From UKL13-3 sp943369665 (GTDB lineage: Bacteria > Bacteroidota > Bacteroidia > UKL13-3), in contig CALRNX020000014.1 in the NCBI GenBank assembly GCA_943369665.1, forward strand, positions 17,607-81,606: DNA of 64,000 nucleotides, written 5' to 3'. The position numbers and the translations under genes are program-made. A model generated the notes under the pieces. It made no database searches. It saw nothing but the letters and a program-made list of their open reading frames with translations, and was not told the origin of the DNA. Below, piece after piece: positions 26,927 to 34,951 of this stretch (the first letter of the stretch is position 1; each line of letters begins with the position of its first letter).

Positions 26927-27340
26927 TTAAAACTCCATTTTCACATGTTCAATATCAGCTTCCCAAAAATGTTCGCCTACCGGTGTAAAACCATGTCGTA
27001 GGTAAAAATTTTTGGCGGGCAGTTGGGCATGCAGGTATCTTTTCTGATCTAGAGGGTTTGTATCGGTAAGGATTCTTAGCAAAAGAGCTTTGCCTACTTC
27101 CTTGTTTCTAAATTCTTTAAGTACAGCAAACCGTTCCATTTTGATCCCGTTATCGGTTTTTCGCCAGCGAGCAGTTCCTGCGGGTTCATTATTCCATAAG
27201 GCGATATAATGATTGCTCTCCTCTTCAAACTCCCATTCAATGTCCTCGGGGCATTGTTGTTCAATAACAAATACTATTTTTCGGATTTGGTGTGCTTGGG
27301 CTAGCAAATCCGCTGATTTTATGAGTTCTACAGTTATCAT
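26927..27340 (-). CDS. GNAT family N-acetyltransferase (ElaA-like)
   Basis: The 137-residue protein has the GNAT fold pattern, with the acetyl-CoA loop region RFAVLKEFRNKEVGKALL and a late AKNFYLRHGFTPVGEHFWEADI segment typical of small ElaA-like acetyltransferases. The substrate is unknown. I place the start at the ATG at 27340; a TTG four codons earlier is possible. It converges on the Fic gene and diverges from the aldolase gene. Confidence 0.85.
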   Translation of the reverse strand: MITVELIKSADLLAQAHQIRKIVFVIEQQCPEDIEWEFEEESNHYIALWNNEPAGTARWRKTDNGIKMERFAVLKEFRNKEVGKALLLRILTDTNPLDQKRYLHAQLPAKNFYLRHGFTPVGEHFWEADIEHVKMEF

Positions 27341-27393
27341 TTTAACTTTCAATTTTTTGGTTAAGTTTGCACTCCTAATTCATTTTAAACTAC

Positions 27394-28446
27394 ATGACTA
27401 AAATAGCTGAATTATTAGGTGATCAAGCAGATTATCTACTCAACCACGAAAGTAAAACAATTAGTAAATCAAATTTACATTTACCTGGTCCAAACTTTGT
27501 TAACGATGTTTTTGGCTCATCAAACCGCAATCCACAAGTATTGCGTAGTTTATCTGATTTGTATAATCATGGTCGTTTGGCTGGAACAGGATATGTTTCT
27601 ATTTTGCCTGTAGATCAAGGAATTGAGCATTCGGCTGGTGCTTCATTTGCTCCAAATCCCGTTTATTTCGATCCTGAAAATATTGTTAAACTTGCCATTG
27701 AAGGCGGATGTAATGCTGTTGCATCTACATACGGAGTATTGGCTTCTGTTTCACGCAAATACGCTCACAAAATTCCGTTTATCGTTAAATTGAACCACAA
27801 TGAGTTCTTGAGTTATCCTAATAAATTTGATCAAATCATGTTTGGTTCGGTTGAAGAGGCTTGGAACCTAGGAGCTACAGCAGTAGGTGCTACCATCTAC
27901 TTTGGTTCGGAAGAGAGTGGTCGCCAGATACAAGAAGTTGCTGCCGCATTTGAACGTGCACATGAGTTGGGAATGGCTACTATTTTATGGTGCTATACCC
28001 GTAACAATGCGTTTAAAAAAGATGGAGTTGATTACCATACTTCAGCTGATTTGACAGGACAGGCAAACCATCTTGGTGTGACAATTCAAGCGGATATCAT
28101 CAAGCAAAAACTACCTACGAACAATGGTGGTTATACAGCCTTAAATTTTGGTAAAACACATAATAAAGTATATACCGAACTTTCATCAAACCATCCGATT
28201 GATCTGACACGTTACCAAATTGCAAACTGCTATATGGGTCGTCAAGGGTTAATCAACTCGGGAGGAGAATCGAAAGGTGCAACGGATTTGGCAGAAGCAG
28301 TAACAACTGCAGTAATTAACAAACGTGCAGGTGGTCAAGGATTAATTTCTGGCCGTAAAGCATTTCAGAAGCCAATGGCAGAAGGCGTTTCATTGTTAAA
28401 CGCTATTCAGGATGTATACTTGGATAAAGCTGTGACCATTGCATAA
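27394..28446 (+). CDS. fbaB: Class I fructose-bisphosphate aldolase, DhnA/FbaB type
   Basis: The 350-residue protein matches the bacterial/archaeal DhnA-type class I aldolases, with ILPVDQGIEHSAGASF, GGCNAVASTYGVL, IPFIVKLNHNE, GATAVGATIYFGSEES and the late GLISGRKAFQKP segment. It interconverts fructose 1,6-bisphosphate with the two triose phosphates by a Schiff-base mechanism. A TAAGTTTG -7-like element lies at 27362-27369. Confidence 0.93.
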   Translation: MTKIAELLGDQADYLLNHESKTISKSNLHLPGPNFVNDVFGSSNRNPQVLRSLSDLYNHGRLAGTGYVSILPVDQGIEHSAGASFAPNPVYFDPENIVKLAIEGGCNAVASTYGVLASVSRKYAHKIPFIVKLNHNEFLSYPNKFDQIMFGSVEEAWNLGATAVGATIYFGSEESGRQIQEVAAAFERAHELGMATILWCYTRNNAFKKDGVDYHTSADLTGQANHLGVTIQADIIKQKLPTNNGGYTALNFGKTHNKVYTELSSNHPIDLTRYQIANCYMGRQGLINSGGESKGATDLAEAVTTAVINKRAGGQGLISGRKAFQKPMAEGVSLLNAIQDVYLDKAVTIA

Positions 28447-28493
28447 TTAGTAGATGTGCGGATTTGTAAATGTCAGATTTAAAACTGAACGAT

Positions 28494-28533
28494 CATTTAC
28501 ACATTCGTACATTATCACATTATCACATTTTAC
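28494..28533 (+). repeat. Five 8-bp CATTnnnn tandem units directly before accD
   Basis: Consecutive octamers CATTTACA, CATTCGTA, CATTATCA, CATTATCA and CATTTTAC fill the 40 bases that end three bases before the accD start codon. They look like a degenerate microsatellite. A change in copy number would alter the leader of accD. Confidence 0.6.
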
Positions 28534-28536
28534 AAA

Positions 28537-29406
28537 ATGAGTTGGTTTAAACGTGTAAAAGAGGGAATTACAACAAGTACTGAGGATAAAAAATCCACAC
28601 CTGATGGGTTGTGGCATAAATGTCCGCGTTGTAAAAAAGCAATTGTAACTGCCGATCATGAGGCAAACTGTTATGTATGCCCAAGTTGTAAATACCATGA
28701 CAAAATAGGCTCAGCAGAATATTTCAATATTTTGTTTGATAACAGAGAGTTTGAAGAGTTGTTTGCCAATATTAGTCCAACCGATCCATTGACATTTACA
28801 GATACCAAAGATTACAAATCGAGGTTGGCTGAATCGCAAAAAAAATCGGGATTAACAGATGCAATGCGGGTAGCTACCGGAAAAGTAGATACAATGCCAT
28901 TAGTGGTTGCGTGTATGGATTTTAACTTCATTGGCGGATCGATGGGTTCGGTAATGGGTGAAAAAATTGCGCGTGCCATTGACTATGGACGTGTAAACAG
29001 AATTCCGGTAATGGTTGTTTCAAAATCGGGAGGGGCTCGTATGATGGAAGCCGCATTCTCGCTGATGCAAATGGCAAAAACTTCAGCTAAACTTGCTTTG
29101 TTGGCTAAAGAAGGTGTTCCTTATATTTCATTGTTAACCGACCCTACAACAGGTGGCGTAACAGCTTCGTTTGCGATGTTAGGCGATTTTAATATTGCAG
29201 AACCGGAAGCATTGATCGGATTTGCAGGACCACGTGTGATCAGGGAAACGATCGGCAAGGATCTTCCTAAGGGTTTCCAAAGTTCTGAGTTTTTATTGGA
29301 ACATGGTTTCGTAGATTTTATTACTCCACGTACTGAACTAAAAGCAACATTGAGTAAACTGCTTCATTTGCTTGCGAACAAGCCAAAAGCGCAAATGGCT
29401 GGTTAG
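28537..29406 (+). CDS. accD: Acetyl-CoA carboxylase carboxyltransferase subunit beta
   Basis: The 289-residue protein has the N-terminal zinc ribbon of AccD (C29, C32, C48, C51) and the crotonase-like carboxyltransferase core with SKSGGARMMEAAFSLMQM and LTDPTTGGVTASFAMLGD. With AccA it transfers the carboxyl group from biotin to acetyl-CoA to make malonyl-CoA for fatty-acid synthesis. accA is not in the window. A strong terminator follows. Confidence 0.96.
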   Translation: MSWFKRVKEGITTSTEDKKSTPDGLWHKCPRCKKAIVTADHEANCYVCPSCKYHDKIGSAEYFNILFDNREFEELFANISPTDPLTFTDTKDYKSRLAESQKKSGLTDAMRVATGKVDTMPLVVACMDFNFIGGSMGSVMGEKIARAIDYGRVNRIPVMVVSKSGGARMMEAAFSLMQMAKTSAKLALLAKEGVPYISLLTDPTTGGVTASFAMLGDFNIAEPEALIGFAGPRVIRETIGKDLPKGFQSSEFLLEHGFVDFITPRTELKATLSKLLHLLANKPKAQMAG

Positions 29407-29422
29407 TATCAGATAAAATTAT

Positions 29423-29456
29423 AAAAAAACCTGAACGGTATCGTTCAGGTTTTTTT
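29423..29456. terminator. Bidirectional terminator between accD and the YyaL gene
   Basis: A stem with arms AACCTGAACG and CGTTCAGGTT around a short GTAT loop is flanked by A and T runs. It can stop both convergent transcripts. Confidence 0.92.
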
Positions 29457-29486
29457 ATGGGTTTTTTTAACGAAGTATACGTTGTG

Positions 29487-31526
29487 CTAAGTTTCGATTT
29501 GAAGTTCCTTAATGACGTCTTTTATATCTTGGATTGGAAGCGAGCATGTTTTATCAGTACAAATGTAAAAAGTGGTTGTTTCGCTCACTTTTTTATCTAT
29601 TAATAAAGGAACTGTCGTTGTGGGTTTTGCCAAGGCAATAACGATGCTGTTTGGAATATAATGCTGCTGTAATTTGAGCTTGTTTGCCAGTGCATCTTCT
29701 CCACAAATAATAATTTGTTTAAAACCATATTGTAACCAAACCAAGGCTTGCATCCAATTGGTATAGCTTGATACTATTTTTTGCATTTTGGGCTGAACTG
29801 TTTGTATCATTTGTGTTGCCATTGTATGATACGTTGTATTGTTAAAGTAATATCCCAATTTGATCAGCACCTTTGCAAAAATAGAATTGGCACATGGGAT
29901 CACATCATCATTGGTGTCCAGTTTGCGGGCAATGAGTTGCTCATCGTTTGCCGATTTAAAGTAAAACAGGTTGTGCTCAGTACTGTAAAATTGTGTGATA
30001 GCGGATTGTAAAACATGATGTGCATGATGCAGATAATTTTCGTTTGCTCCTGCTTCATACAATGCAATGAGCGCCTCGGCAAATGTTGCATAGTCTTCGG
30101 CAAATCCATGTATGCTTACCGTTCCATTTTTGTATATACGGTAAAGCTTGTGATCGTCCCACATTTTATCAAGTAAGGTATCGGCAGCTTGTTTGGCAGC
30201 ATTAAAATAATGTTTGTTGCCAAACGCTTCGAATGCTTCTGCATAGCCTTTTATCATTAATGCATTCCATGATGTGATGCATTTGTCATCTAATCCCGGA
30301 GCGATTCGTTTATCTCTTTCCTGGAGTAAAAGAGTATTGCATTTCTCAATAACAACTACTATTTCTGCGATGCTTTTTCCGGTTGATTGCTCAAGTTCTT
30401 TATCTGTTCGTGTTTTGTATAAAATATTAATACCATGCTCCCAATTACCATTGGGATCCACACTATAATATAAGCTAAACAACGGTTCATCCGCACCTAA
30501 TAATTGTACCAACTCTTGTTTGCTCCATACATAAAATTTCCCCTCTACTCCCTCACTATCGGCATCCAATGCGCTATAAAAAAGCCCTTCGGCATTGGTC
30601 AGCTCTTGTTGGATGAAAAGGTGTGTATGGTTTACAATATGTTTGTACATCGGATTTGCATTTTGTTGAAAAGCTTTTGCATACAAACCCATTAACTGCG
30701 CATTGTCGTACAACATTTTTTCGAAGTGGGGAACCTTCCAGAAACTATCGGTGCTGTACCGTGAAAACCCTCCACCCAGCTGATCGTATATGCCTCCTTC
30801 GGCCATGCATTGCAACGTAAAATGTGCAGCATCCGTGAGTTCTTTGTTTTGAGTAAGAACGCCTAATTGTAAATAAAACTCCCAGTTGTTGGGCATGGGA
30901 AATTTTGGAGCCCAATTGTATCCGCCAAAGTTCAAGTCAAAGTTCTGTTTCCAGTCATCAATGATTTTTTCAAGTGTCACTATGGGCATCAAATCATTTT
31001 CGGGAGCAGCAACAATTGCATCCATTTTTTTGATACCATTTGTCAGATCGGTTGCGTATTCCAAAGCATCCTGTTTTTTTGTTTGGTAAAAACCGGCCAG
31101 CGCTTTCAGCAAATGTTCCCATTCGTGTTTTGGGAAATACGTTCCGCCATGTAAGGGTCTTCCATCGGGTAGGGTGAAACAATTGAGTGGCCAACCTCCG
31201 CGCCCGGTGAGCAATTGCACGGCACTCATATAAATCTGGTCAACATCCGGACGTTCTTCCCGGTCAACTTTGATGCATACAAAATGTTCGTTCATAATGG
31301 CCGCAGTGTCTTCTTTTTCAAAGCACTCATGTTCCATTACATGACACCAATGGCAAGCCGAATACCCGATACTTACCAATACAAGTTTATCTTCCCGCCT
31401 GGCCTTTGCAAAAGCTTCATCGCCCCATTCATACCAATCTACAGGATTGTGGGCATGTTGCAATAGGTAAGGACTTGAAGCTTTTATAAGCCTGTTCGTA
31501 TGGATATTCTTCATCATCTCATTCAT
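29487..31526 (-). CDS. YyaL/SSP411-type protein: thioredoxin-like domain plus (alpha/alpha)6 barrel
   Basis: The 679-residue protein starts with a DUF255 thioredoxin-like domain carrying a C-x-x-C pair (C58-H-W-C61) and the family motifs SPYLLQHAHNPVDWYEWG and WPLNCFTLPDGRPLHGGTYFP. The rest is helical and resembles glycosidase-type six-hairpin barrels (GGGFSRYSTD, HFEKMLYDNAQL). The family is widespread, and I know of no firmly settled function. Start uncertainty is a few codons. It is divergent from the YifB gene. Confidence 0.9.
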   Translation of the reverse strand: MNEMMKNIHTNRLIKASSPYLLQHAHNPVDWYEWGDEAFAKARREDKLVLVSIGYSACHWCHVMEHECFEKEDTAAIMNEHFVCIKVDREERPDVDQIYMSAVQLLTGRGGWPLNCFTLPDGRPLHGGTYFPKHEWEHLLKALAGFYQTKKQDALEYATDLTNGIKKMDAIVAAPENDLMPIVTLEKIIDDWKQNFDLNFGGYNWAPKFPMPNNWEFYLQLGVLTQNKELTDAAHFTLQCMAEGGIYDQLGGGFSRYSTDSFWKVPHFEKMLYDNAQLMGLYAKAFQQNANPMYKHIVNHTHLFIQQELTNAEGLFYSALDADSEGVEGKFYVWSKQELVQLLGADEPLFSLYYSVDPNGNWEHGINILYKTRTDKELEQSTGKSIAEIVVVIEKCNTLLLQERDKRIAPGLDDKCITSWNALMIKGYAEAFEAFGNKHYFNAAKQAADTLLDKMWDDHKLYRIYKNGTVSIHGFAEDYATFAEALIALYEAGANENYLHHAHHVLQSAITQFYSTEHNLFYFKSANDEQLIARKLDTNDDVIPCANSIFAKVLIKLGYYFNNTTYHTMATQMIQTVQPKMQKIVSSYTNWMQALVWLQYGFKQIIICGEDALANKLKLQQHYIPNSIVIALAKPTTTVPLLIDKKVSETTTFYICTDKTCSLPIQDIKDVIKELQIET

Positions 31527-31628
31527 TAAACACGGTTGACAAATCTATTCATTAAATTCCTTCAACAGAATACTTTTAATTTAGTATTTTGCTATTGTTT
31601 AATAGCCTAAACGAAAAATAATACCCTT

Positions 31629-33173
31629 ATGCTCATCAGAACTTTTGGAAGTGCCGTACACGGTGTAAATGCCGTAACAATTACGATTGAAGTAAATGTA
31701 TCCGACCAAGGAATAGGATACAGTTTGGTTGGTTTACCGGATAATGCTGTGAAGGAAGGCAAGGAGCGCATAGAAACTGCAGTGCGCAATATTAAACTTG
31801 CTATGCCCCGCAAACGTACGGTTATCAATATGGCTCCGGCCGATATCCGGAAAGAAGGATCATCTTATGATCTGCCCATTGCTTTGGGTGTGTTGGCAGC
31901 CAGCGAACAGGTAAATGGCGAAAAACTATCGAAGTATGTTATCATGGGTGAGCTTGCTTTGGATGGAACACTTAAGCCGATAAAGGGCGCATTGCCGATT
32001 GCAATTCAGGCGCGTAAAGAAGAATTTGAGGGATTTATTTTACCCAAAGAAAATGCGCGGGAAGCAGCAATTGTCAACAACTTAAAAGTGCTTGGAGCCT
32101 CTACGCTAAAAGAGGTGATAGATTACCTGAATGATGAGGGTGCCATTGAGCAAGTGGAAATAGATACACGCAAAGAATTTGAGCAAAACCTTCACCGGAA
32201 CGAAAACGATTTTGCCGATGTGCGCGGACAGGAAAACATCAAACGTGCATTGGAAATTGCAGCAGCTGGAGGTCATAATGTCATTTTGATCGGTCCTCCC
32301 GGTGCCGGAAAAACTATGCTGGCCAAACGATTGCCTTCTATTTTACCACCGCTTACGTTGCAGGAAGCTTTGGAAACAACCAAGATCCATTCGGTGGCGG
32401 GACGATTGCATAAGGATACCGCACTTTTGTACCAACGTCCTTTCCGAAATCCCCACCATACCATATCAGACATTGCTTTGGTTGGAGGCGGAAACAACCC
32501 ACAGCCGGGTGAAATTTCTTTGGCGCATAATGGTGTATTGTTTCTGGATGAATTGCCTGAATTTAAACGCACCGTTTTGGAGGTGATGCGTCAGCCATTG
32601 GAAGAAAGGCGGATCACGATTTCGCGTGCAAAATTTTCAGTAGAGTATCCATCGAGTTTTATGCTCATTGCTTCCATGAACCCTTGCCCTTGTGGTTACT
32701 TTAACCATCCTGAAAAGGAATGTGTGTGTGGCCCGGGTGTGGTGCAAAAATATCTGAGCAAAGTATCGGGTCCATTATTGGATCGGATCGATATTCATAT
32801 TGAAGTAACGCCTGTGGATTTTGACCAGCTTGCGGATACAAGGAAAGCCGAAAAAAGTGAGATGGTGCGCAACCGTGTGTTGATTGCAAGAGATGTGCAA
32901 AATGAACGTTACAAAGAAAATGAAAACATCCATAGCAATGCACAAATGAGCAGCACACAAGTACGCGAATGGTGCCAGATAAGTTCTGCAGGTCAACAGC
33001 TGTTAAAAACAGCCATGAATAAATTGCAATTGAGTGCAAGGGCTTATGATCGGATCTTAAAAGTATCGCGTACCATTGCCGACTTGGCACAAAGCGAAGA
33101 CATCAAAATTGAACATTTGGCTGAAGCGATTCAGTACCGGAGTTTGGATAGAGAGAGTTGGGGAGGAGAATGA
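31629..33173 (+). CDS. YifB/ComM family Mg-chelatase-like AAA+ ATPase
   Basis: The 514-residue protein has the ComM layout: an N-terminal Lon-protease-like S5 domain (about 1-170), an AAA+ core with Walker A GPPGAGKT at 222-229 and Walker B GVLFLDELPEF, a cysteine-rich NPCPCGYFNHP insert, and a Mg-chelatase C-terminal part. In competent bacteria ComM is a branch-migration helicase that helps incorporate transformed DNA. With comF at 14707 this is weak support for natural transformation. Confidence 0.92.
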   Translation: MLIRTFGSAVHGVNAVTITIEVNVSDQGIGYSLVGLPDNAVKEGKERIETAVRNIKLAMPRKRTVINMAPADIRKEGSSYDLPIALGVLAASEQVNGEKLSKYVIMGELALDGTLKPIKGALPIAIQARKEEFEGFILPKENAREAAIVNNLKVLGASTLKEVIDYLNDEGAIEQVEIDTRKEFEQNLHRNENDFADVRGQENIKRALEIAAAGGHNVILIGPPGAGKTMLAKRLPSILPPLTLQEALETTKIHSVAGRLHKDTALLYQRPFRNPHHTISDIALVGGGNNPQPGEISLAHNGVLFLDELPEFKRTVLEVMRQPLEERRITISRAKFSVEYPSSFMLIASMNPCPCGYFNHPEKECVCGPGVVQKYLSKVSGPLLDRIDIHIEVTPVDFDQLADTRKAEKSEMVRNRVLIARDVQNERYKENENIHSNAQMSSTQVREWCQISSAGQQLLKTAMNKLQLSARAYDRILKVSRTIADLAQSEDIKIEHLAEAIQYRSLDRESWGGE

Positions 33174-33199
33174 TATAGACTCAATGATGAAGTAGTTTT

Positions 33200-33847
33200 T
33201 TACTCAGAGAGAATTGTGTTTAGTATTTCAGAGATTTCTAGTGCTCTATTTGCCACCATCAAATGGCCTCCCTTTTTGACAATATAATTCGGTGTGAATG
33301 ATGTGATGGGTAAAACACGATCATTGTCTCCATGGATACGAATGATATTGAGAGAGGATTGTTTCTTACTCCAATTTGTTACTGCGTTAATTGCCCATTT
33401 TGTAAAGTGAGGGTCGCTATCGGCAAGTATCTGTTTGAATAATGTTTTATCATCGTTGTTATTAAGACCGAATAGCCAGTACATGATGAAATTTGGGTTA
33501 TGCCCAACACTTTTTGGGAGTAGTTTGTGGAGTTTAAGTTTACCCCCAAGTTTGTATAAAAGAGGTAACTCATTATAACTACTAATACTAGAAAGCAAAA
33601 TTGTTTTTTGAGGACGGAATATGGTACTTATTTCGGAAGCTATCATCCCTCCGAGTGAGAGTCCAATAATAGAGAAGGGTTGTGTTGTATCTATTTTTTG
33701 TCCGAGACGAAAAGCATAATCTTGTAAAGATTCATTTCTTTCAGGTGCTATCCAGTCAAGATAAATAATATGAAAAGAAGGGTTAAGTTTTAAAAAGGAA
33801 AAAGCGCGTCTGTCTGCACCAAGTCCACTTATCATGTATACATTCAT
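33200..33847 (-). CDS. Alpha/beta hydrolase
   Basis: The 215-residue protein has the nucleophile elbow GLSLGG with the serine near residue 64, a late aspartate in HGDNDRVLP and a histidine in KKGGHLMV. This completes a Ser-Asp-His triad in the usual order. There is no signal peptide, so it should be cytoplasmic. The substrate cannot be told. It lies 12 bases downstream of the alkyltransferase-like gene on the same strand, so the two probably share a transcript. Confidence 0.85.
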   Translation of the reverse strand: MNVYMISGLGADRRAFSFLKLNPSFHIIYLDWIAPERNESLQDYAFRLGQKIDTTQPFSIIGLSLGGMIASEISTIFRPQKTILLSSISSYNELPLLYKLGGKLKLHKLLPKSVGHNPNFIMYWLFGLNNNDDKTLFKQILADSDPHFTKWAINAVTNWSKKQSSLNIIRIHGDNDRVLPITSFTPNYIVKKGGHLMVANRALEISEILNTILSE

Positions 33848-33859
33848 TTCAAATAAAGC

Positions 33860-34201
33860 TTAAATAGCCAACTCCACCATTGGGTCCCAAAAACGTTTTT
33901 CGAAATCAACTACCTGGTCGTTTTTTACTTTTACACCATCTTTTTTAAGTAACTCTTCCATGCGCGTTTCGGTTGCAAAATGATGTTTGCCTGTGAGCAT
34001 TCCATTTCGGTTTACAACACGTTGTGCGGGCACATTGGGAAGGCTATGGGCTGCATTCATGGCATAACCCACCAATCGCGAACTTTTGGCGCTTCCTAAA
34101 TATTTGGCGATAGCACCATAACTCGTAACTCGTCCTTTGGGGATGAGTTTGACCACTTCGTATACATCATTGAAAAAAGTTGATTGTTTATCGGTTGCCA
34201 C
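33860..34201 (-). CDS. Alkyltransferase-like protein (MGMT family without the reactive cysteine)
   Basis: The roughly 113-residue protein matches the DNA-binding domain of O6-alkylguanine transferases: IPKGRVTSYGAIAKYLG, SSRLVGYAMNAAH and a final FEKRFWDP. Where active MGMT has PCHRV it has AQRVV, so the alkyl-accepting cysteine is replaced by glutamine. That is the pattern of ATL proteins, which bind O6-alkylguanine and hand it to nucleotide excision repair. Start choice: the GTG at 34201 gives a family-like N-terminus (VATDKQSTFFNDVYEVV). Longer readings to 34252 would add a stretch with no family match and come close to the divergent gene. Confidence 0.82.
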   Translation of the reverse strand: MATDKQSTFFNDVYEVVKLIPKGRVTSYGAIAKYLGSAKSSRLVGYAMNAAHSLPNVPAQRVVNRNGMLTGKHHFATETRMEELLKKDGVKVKNDQVVDFEKRFWDPMVELAI

Positions 34202-34274
34202 GTTGGTTGGAATGATGACTGTAAAAGTAAAAATTCTTACCACATTAACCAATCAACATATCAATCAATCAACT

Positions 34275-34282
34275 TACATTTG
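34275..34282 (+). promoter_or_regulatory. TAnnTTTG element abutting the TrpF-like start codon
   Basis: TACATTTG is followed by CGCC and the ATG at 34287, the same arrangement as before rlmB. The preceding 30 bases are short ATCA/CAAT repeats and lack a TTTG -33 box, so promoter function is only suggested. Confidence 0.4.
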
Positions 34283-34286
34283 CGCC

Positions 34287-34907
34287 ATGAGTTTTTTAAC
34301 CAATATAAAGCTGGGGAATATTACCAACCTAAGTGATGCTCGTTTTGGAGCGGCTGCGGGTGCAACCTATATCGGGTTTTGTTTCGATCCAACGAGTGAA
34401 AATTATATTACACCGCTTAAAGCCAAAGAAATTATTGATTGGGTTACGGGAAGCTCGGTAGTGGCGGAATTTGGGAGCCAAGGTTTGGATGAAATAAAAG
34501 ATATCAGCGAGCTGTTGAATGTGGATGTGATCGAAGTGAACAACAGGTTATTGCCCGATGAATTGTTGGGTTTGGGTAAACCCATTATTAAAAAGATTGA
34601 TGTGACGGTATTTGATACAACGCAATTACAGGTTGAAATTGATGCATACAGAAACGTTGCGGATGCATTTCATTTATACTCGCATGATGAGGAAAAAGGA
34701 ATAAACGAAAGCCAATTGAAAAGCTTGTGCCGGGAGGTGAATATTATTTACGGACTTACCCTGAACTTAGAGAACGTATTAAATATAATAGAATCGTATA
34801 AGCCATTTGCCATCAATGTTTCGGGAGGACAGGAAGAGAAAGCGGGCATCAAAGATTTTGATGAATTGAACGAACTGTTGGAGAAGATCGCTGTTGAGGA
34901 CAGATAG
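34287..34907 (+). CDS. TrpF-like TIM-barrel protein lacking the usual catalytic residues
   Basis: The 206-residue protein resembles phosphoribosylanthranilate isomerase in its first strand (IKLGNITNLSDARFGAAAGATYIGF, read in parts) and in its phosphate-binding end (FAINVSGGQEEKAGIKDF, like DVSSGVE in TrpF). However, the catalytic cysteine of KxCG is replaced (KLGN), and the aspartate strand LLDS..GG reads FHLYSHDEEKGI. It sits with anmK, not with trp genes. It may be a diverged or non-catalytic relative, and I do not assign trpF. The ATG at 34287 begins the barrel directly. Confidence 0.7.
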   Translation: MSFLTNIKLGNITNLSDARFGAAAGATYIGFCFDPTSENYITPLKAKEIIDWVTGSSVVAEFGSQGLDEIKDISELLNVDVIEVNNRLLPDELLGLGKPIIKKIDVTVFDTTQLQVEIDAYRNVADAFHLYSHDEEKGINESQLKSLCREVNIIYGLTLNLENVLNIIESYKPFAINVSGGQEEKAGIKDFDELNELLEKIAVEDR

Positions 34908-34951
34908 AAGAGGGTCTTTGCAGAATGCTCAACACAATTAATATAAGCAAT

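Noticed and set aside
14707..33173. A natural-competence locus based on comF and the YifB/ComM gene
   Set aside because: The two genes are 16 kb apart, each stands alone, and both families occur in bacteria not known to be competent.
34137..34286. Upstream extension of the TrpF-like frame
   Set aside because: It lies opposite the alkyltransferase-like gene and adds residues with no relation to the barrel fold.
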